From assembly GCF_009669325.1 (NCBI RefSeq), contig NZ_SZWE01000002.1:496001-560000 (forward strand): a stretch of 64,000 nucleotides of DNA, written 5' to 3'. This DNA comes from Roseovarius bejariae. Lineage in GTDB: Bacteria > Pseudomonadota > Alphaproteobacteria > Rhodobacterales > Rhodobacteraceae. Below the pieces are notes generated by a model. The model was not told the DNA's origin and made no database searches. It saw only the letters and a list, made by a program, of their open reading frames with translations. Every line of letters begins with the position of its first letter. Positions within the stretch are counted from its first letter, which is position 1. Positions 61,083-64,000 of this stretch are shown here, piece after piece. The position numbers and the translations under genes were made by a program.

Positions 61083-61561
61083 TGCCTGTGACGCGTGATA
61101 TCGCGGCCTCCTACCGGGGGCCGCGGGCCGTCTTTCGGCGGCTTCTGGCCATGGGCGACAACGAGGGCCGCGCACTTGCCATCCTGATGGCGGGCTGCGC
61201 GGTGACTTTCGTCGCGCAATGGCCGCGCCTGTCGCGCGAGGCGCATCTGGCTGAGCAGGATGTCTATCCGATGATGGGCGGCTCGCTTTTGGCGTGGATG
61301 TTCATCGCACCGCTGATTTTCTATGTGCTGGCTTTTCTAAGCGGGCTGATCCTGCGGGTATTTGGCGGCAAGGCCAGCGGGTTCGAAACACGCCTTGCCC
61401 TGTTCTGGGCCTTTCTGGCGGCCAGTCCGCTGATGTTGTTGAATGGCCTCGTTGCGGGGTTCATCGGGCCGGGTGGCGCCCTCATGCTGGTGGGTGCGCT
61501 GTGGTGCGTCGTTTTCTTGTGGTTCTGGTTGGCCAACCTGCGGGAAGCGGGGTGGGGGTGA
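61082..61561 (+). CDS. Membrane protein of YIP1-like family, first of a pair
   Basis: A 159-residue polytopic membrane protein with about four hydrophobic segments (roughly 32-48, 68-92, 104-124, 126-148). The N-terminal PRAVFRRLLAMGDNEGRAL faces the cytoplasm. It resembles YIP1-domain proteins and its downstream neighbour. It begins inside the sufD stop, so it is part of the operon, but no role in Fe-S assembly is known. Confidence 0.7.
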   Translation: MPVTRDIAASYRGPRAVFRRLLAMGDNEGRALAILMAGCAVTFVAQWPRLSREAHLAEQDVYPMMGGSLLAWMFIAPLIFYVLAFLSGLILRVFGGKASGFETRLALFWAFLAASPLMLLNGLVAGFIGPGGALMLVGALWCVVFLWFWLANLREAGWG

Positions 61562-61563
61562 CA

Positions 61564-62166
61564 ATGGGTTTCGCGGATTGGAAAGCCTTGTTTTTTCTGA
61601 CGCTGAAGGCCCCGAAAGAGGCCGCACGGCACCTGATGGCGCTGGACCTGCCGACACAGGCGCTTTGGATGGCGCTTTCATTGGTGTCGGTGGTGACCTC
61701 GATGATATTCGCGGGGCTATTGCAAATGGCCCCGATGCCCGCCGACGAGATGGGCGCGCTGATCCGGGGGACACCTGCCTATGATGCTCCGCTGATTTTC
61801 GCGCTGTTGCAATGGGCGCGGGCGGTGGTTTCGGTTTTCGTGCTGTATTGGGTCGGCACCGCATTCGGCGGCCAAGGCCGATTGGTGGATGTTCTGGCGG
61901 TCATGGCATGGCTTCAGGCGGTGACCTTTGTCTTGATGCTGGGCATCGTGGTGCTAGGTGTCGCTGTGCCTTTCGTGAGCTCCCTTTTGATCCTTGCCAT
62001 GGCGGTCTGGTGGATTTGGGCCGTGATCTCGGCGCTGGACGTGGCGCATGGGTTCGACAGCATGGTGAAATCCGCCGCTGTCTTGATTGTCTCGGTCATC
62101 GGCGCGACGATCGGTTTGTCAATTTTCGTCGGGGTGGTGGCCTCGGTTTTCGTGGGAACGGTTTGA
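61564..62166 (+). CDS. YIP1 family membrane protein, second of a pair
   Basis: A 200-residue polytopic membrane protein with about five hydrophobic segments and the starting amphipathic stretch FADWKALFFLTLKAPKEAARH typical of YIP1-family proteins in Rhodobacterales. It is 3 bp after its neighbour and 1 bp before sufS. The family is linked to membrane traffic in eukaryotes; the bacterial function is unknown. Confidence 0.75.
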   Translation: MGFADWKALFFLTLKAPKEAARHLMALDLPTQALWMALSLVSVVTSMIFAGLLQMAPMPADEMGALIRGTPAYDAPLIFALLQWARAVVSVFVLYWVGTAFGGQGRLVDVLAVMAWLQAVTFVLMLGIVVLGVAVPFVSSLLILAMAVWWIWAVISALDVAHGFDSMVKSAAVLIVSVIGATIGLSIFVGVVASVFVGTV

Positions 62167-62167
62167 A

Positions 62168-63388
62168 ATGCTGGATGTGAACACAATACGCGCGGATTTC
62201 CCGATTCTCAGGCGCGAGGTGAACGGCAAGCCGCTTGTCTATCTCGACAACGGGGCCAGTGCACAGAAGCCGCAGGTGGTGATTGACGCCATCACCCGCG
62301 CCTATGCCGAGGAATATGCCAATGTGCATCGGGGCCTGCATTACCTGAGCAATCTGGCGACCGAGAAATACGAGGGCGTACGCGGGATCATCGCGCGGTT
62401 CCTCGGCGTGGCGGACGAGGATCAGATCATCCTGAATTCCGGCACCACCGAGGGCATCAACATGGTCGCCTATGGCTGGGCCATGCCGCGCATGGAAGCC
62501 GGTGACGAGATTGTCCTGTCGGTGATGGAGCACCATGCCAATATCGTGCCGTGGCATTTCCTGCGGGAGCGGCAGGGCGTTAACCTCAAGTGGGTGGATG
62601 TGGATGCCACCGGCTATCTGGACCCGCAGAAGGTGATCGATGCCATCGGCCCCAAGACCAAGCTGGTGGCGATCACGCAGCTTTCCAATGTGCTGGGCAC
62701 CAAAGTGGATGTGCAGACCATTTGCGATGCGGCGCGCGAAAAGGGCGTGCCGGTTCTGGTGGATGGTAGTCAGGCGGCGGTGCATATGCCAGTGAATGTC
62801 GATGAACTGGGTTGTGATTTCTATGCGATCACGGGTCACAAGCTTTATGGGCCTTCGGGGTCGGGCGCGATCTTCGTGCACAAGGACAGGCTGGCCGAGA
62901 TGCGCCCCTTCATGGGCGGCGGGGACATGATCCGCGAGGTCAGCAAGGACGAGGTGATCTATAACGACCCGCCGATGAAGTTCGAGGCGGGCACGCCGGG
63001 GATCGTGCAGACCATCGGGCTTGGCGTGGCGTTGGAATACATGATGGACGTGGGCATGGAAGCGATTGCCGCCCATGAAGACACGTTAAGCCGCTATGCG
63101 CAGGAGCGCCTGACCGGCCTCAATTGGCTGCACCAGCAAGGGACACGCCCCGACAAGGCGGCGATCTTCTCGTTCACCATGGAAGGCGCGGCCCATGCCC
63201 ATGACATCAGCACCATTCTTGACAAGAAGGGCGTGGCCGTGCGCGCGGGCCATCATTGCGCCGGGCCCTTGATGGATCATCTTGGGGTGACGGCCACCTG
63301 CCGCGCGTCCTTTGCGATGTACAACACCACCGAGGAGGTGGACGCCTTGGTTGATGCGTTGGAACTGGCGCATGAGTTGTTTGGCTAA
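62168..63388 (+). CDS. sufS: Cysteine desulfurase SufS
   Basis: Group II PLP cysteine desulfurase, 406 residues, giving persulfide sulfur to the SUF system (usually through SufE or SufU). The start reads YLDNGASAQKPQVVIDAI. The PLP lysine is Lys225 (ITGHKLYGPSG) and the catalytic cysteine is Cys364 in AGHHCAGPLM. The start at 62168 (MLDVNTIRADFPIL) is family-typical. It is the last gene of the operon; no sufE is seen in the window. Confidence 0.96.
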   Translation: MLDVNTIRADFPILRREVNGKPLVYLDNGASAQKPQVVIDAITRAYAEEYANVHRGLHYLSNLATEKYEGVRGIIARFLGVADEDQIILNSGTTEGINMVAYGWAMPRMEAGDEIVLSVMEHHANIVPWHFLRERQGVNLKWVDVDATGYLDPQKVIDAIGPKTKLVAITQLSNVLGTKVDVQTICDAAREKGVPVLVDGSQAAVHMPVNVDELGCDFYAITGHKLYGPSGSGAIFVHKDRLAEMRPFMGGGDMIREVSKDEVIYNDPPMKFEAGTPGIVQTIGLGVALEYMMDVGMEAIAAHEDTLSRYAQERLTGLNWLHQQGTRPDKAAIFSFTMEGAAHAHDISTILDKKGVAVRAGHHCAGPLMDHLGVTATCRASFAMYNTTEEVDALVDALELAHELFG

Positions 63389-63446
63389 GGTAGGGCAAAT
63401 TCGCGATTGCACCGTGCCGGGCGCGCGGCTATACCGCGCCTACGGT

Positions 63447-63523
<77 letters not shown>

Positions 63524-63595
63524 CATATTTTCTTGAGTTTTTACTCACTTTGTTGTGTCGGCGATTCTGATCTGCAATGAAATCCGCAATGAAAT

Positions 63596-63661
63596 GCACC
63601 TGGATAGAGGGTTGGCTTCCCAGGCCCAAGTTCACAGGTTCGAATCCTGTCGGGTGCGCCA
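63596..63661 (+). pseudogene. tRNA-like remnant lacking a D-arm
   Basis: The acceptor stem (GCACCTG pairing CGGGTGC), T-arm and CCA end are intact, but the D-arm is missing 11 nt relative to tRNA-Arg, and the anticodon stem (loop TTCCCAG) is imperfect. The 3' 25 nt closely match those of the tRNA-Arg 72 bp upstream, as expected of an attachment-site duplicate. Confidence 0.55.
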
Positions 63662-63880
63662 ATTTCCTCCATTGTATCCACATCCAAGGTCCAACCAGAG
63701 ATTACTACAAGATGTAGTGGTGAATTTTTTTTTGAAGAAATACTCGTGAGCGTCTTTTTCGGTGATGTCGAAGGTGCTTCATCGCGCCTGCGACTGCATC
63801 ATATATACACACGTCGAATCAAGTGGTCGCCTGGCGCGTGTACCAGATGGCAAGACAAGTGCGGGTCTCTCCAAAAAGCC

Positions 63881-63966
63881 GTCTACTGCTCGGTAGAGCC
63901 AGTGTCGCCTACACGTTAGCTTGACGACTGTTTCAGAAATTCATGGAAACCAACCGATGCAGAAGA
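63881..63966 (-). mobile_element. Possible IS6-type transposase remnant
   Basis: On the minus strand a stretch reads ETVVKLTCRRHWLYRAVDG, which resembles the DE-x-V-x-H-x-L-x-RAVD region of IS6-family transposases. A stop codon precedes it and the frame loses similarity after it. The rest of 63524-64000, beyond the tRNA remnant, shows no recognisable gene; the possible fragment is the only protein-like signal. Confidence 0.3.
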
Positions 63967-64000
63967 TCATGAAGGCCAAAACCAAAGATGCTGCACATCT

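Noticed and set aside
63555-63749. 64-residue plus-strand open frame near the window end
   Set aside because: It runs through the tRNA remnant, has no ribosome site and no recognisable domain.

Overview
This window is a GC-rich chromosomal segment of an alphaproteobacterium, most likely a member of the Rhodobacterales (roseobacter/Rhodobacter group). The evidence is gene order and family content: purL-bolA-grxD, trpGDC-moaC-moeA-lexA-comEC-gltX-gltA, a ccm cluster carrying a gene-transfer-agent-type endolysin/holin pair, an iscR-cysteine desulfurase-sufBCD-sufS operon, a Mg-type HemB, and a LexA box of the alphaproteobacterial GTTC-N7-GTTC form. The genus cannot be fixed from sequence reading alone.

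Layout. 1-2.8 kb: TAXI-type TRAP transporter (binding protein and fused permease). 2.9-6.1 kb, minus strand: purL, bolA, a small membrane protein and grxD. 6.3-9.3 kb: a secreted hypothetical protein, then a translationally coupled PLP ammonia-lyase/M24 peptidase pair. 9.5-14 kb: LysR regulator divergent from a fused indolepyruvate ferredoxin oxidoreductase. 14-21.2 kb: acyltransferase, murI, argC, then ccmE, endolysin, holin, ccmF and ccmH. 21.2-24.8 kb: an enoyl-CoA hydratase and two neighbouring RTX-repeat proteins. 25-35.7 kb: gltA, gltX, comEC, lexA, then moeA, a GIY-YIG/DUF4357 gene, moaC, trpC, trpD and trpG. 35.8-40.8 kb: divergent polysaccharide deacetylase, trmJ, ctaA and an M32 carboxypeptidase. 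40.9-44.3 kb: a CapD/WbpM-type nucleotide-sugar dehydratase interrupted at a run of eight G, divergent from a Wza-type export lipoprotein. 44.4-54.2 kb: gyrA, usg, a YSC84-like lipoprotein, hemB, a frameshifted membrane protein, mfd and a GNAT. 54.4-63.4 kb: a small conserved protein, an alpha/beta hydrolase and the Fe-S assembly operon. 63.4-64 kb: tRNA-Arg(CCG) followed by a drop in GC, a D-arm-deleted tRNA-like remnant and a possible transposase remnant, which looks like an island edge.

Most genes are housekeeping. The parts worth a second look are non-coding or contextual. One is a repeated three-hairpin element (four full copies and a partial one), always directly 3' of a gene and on that gene's strand; one copy sits inside the Fe-S operon. 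Another is a CGTACGA-rich palindromic repeat in two distant intergenic regions. The others are the GIY-YIG/DUF4357 gene joined by ATGA overlaps between moaC and moeA, the GTA lysis cassette inside the ccm cluster, the G8 tract in an exopolysaccharide gene, an IscR without the usual cysteine triad with matching palindromes upstream of iscR and inside the following gene, and the tRNA-Arg island boundary. No CRISPR array, defence island, prophage or biosynthetic gene cluster was seen.
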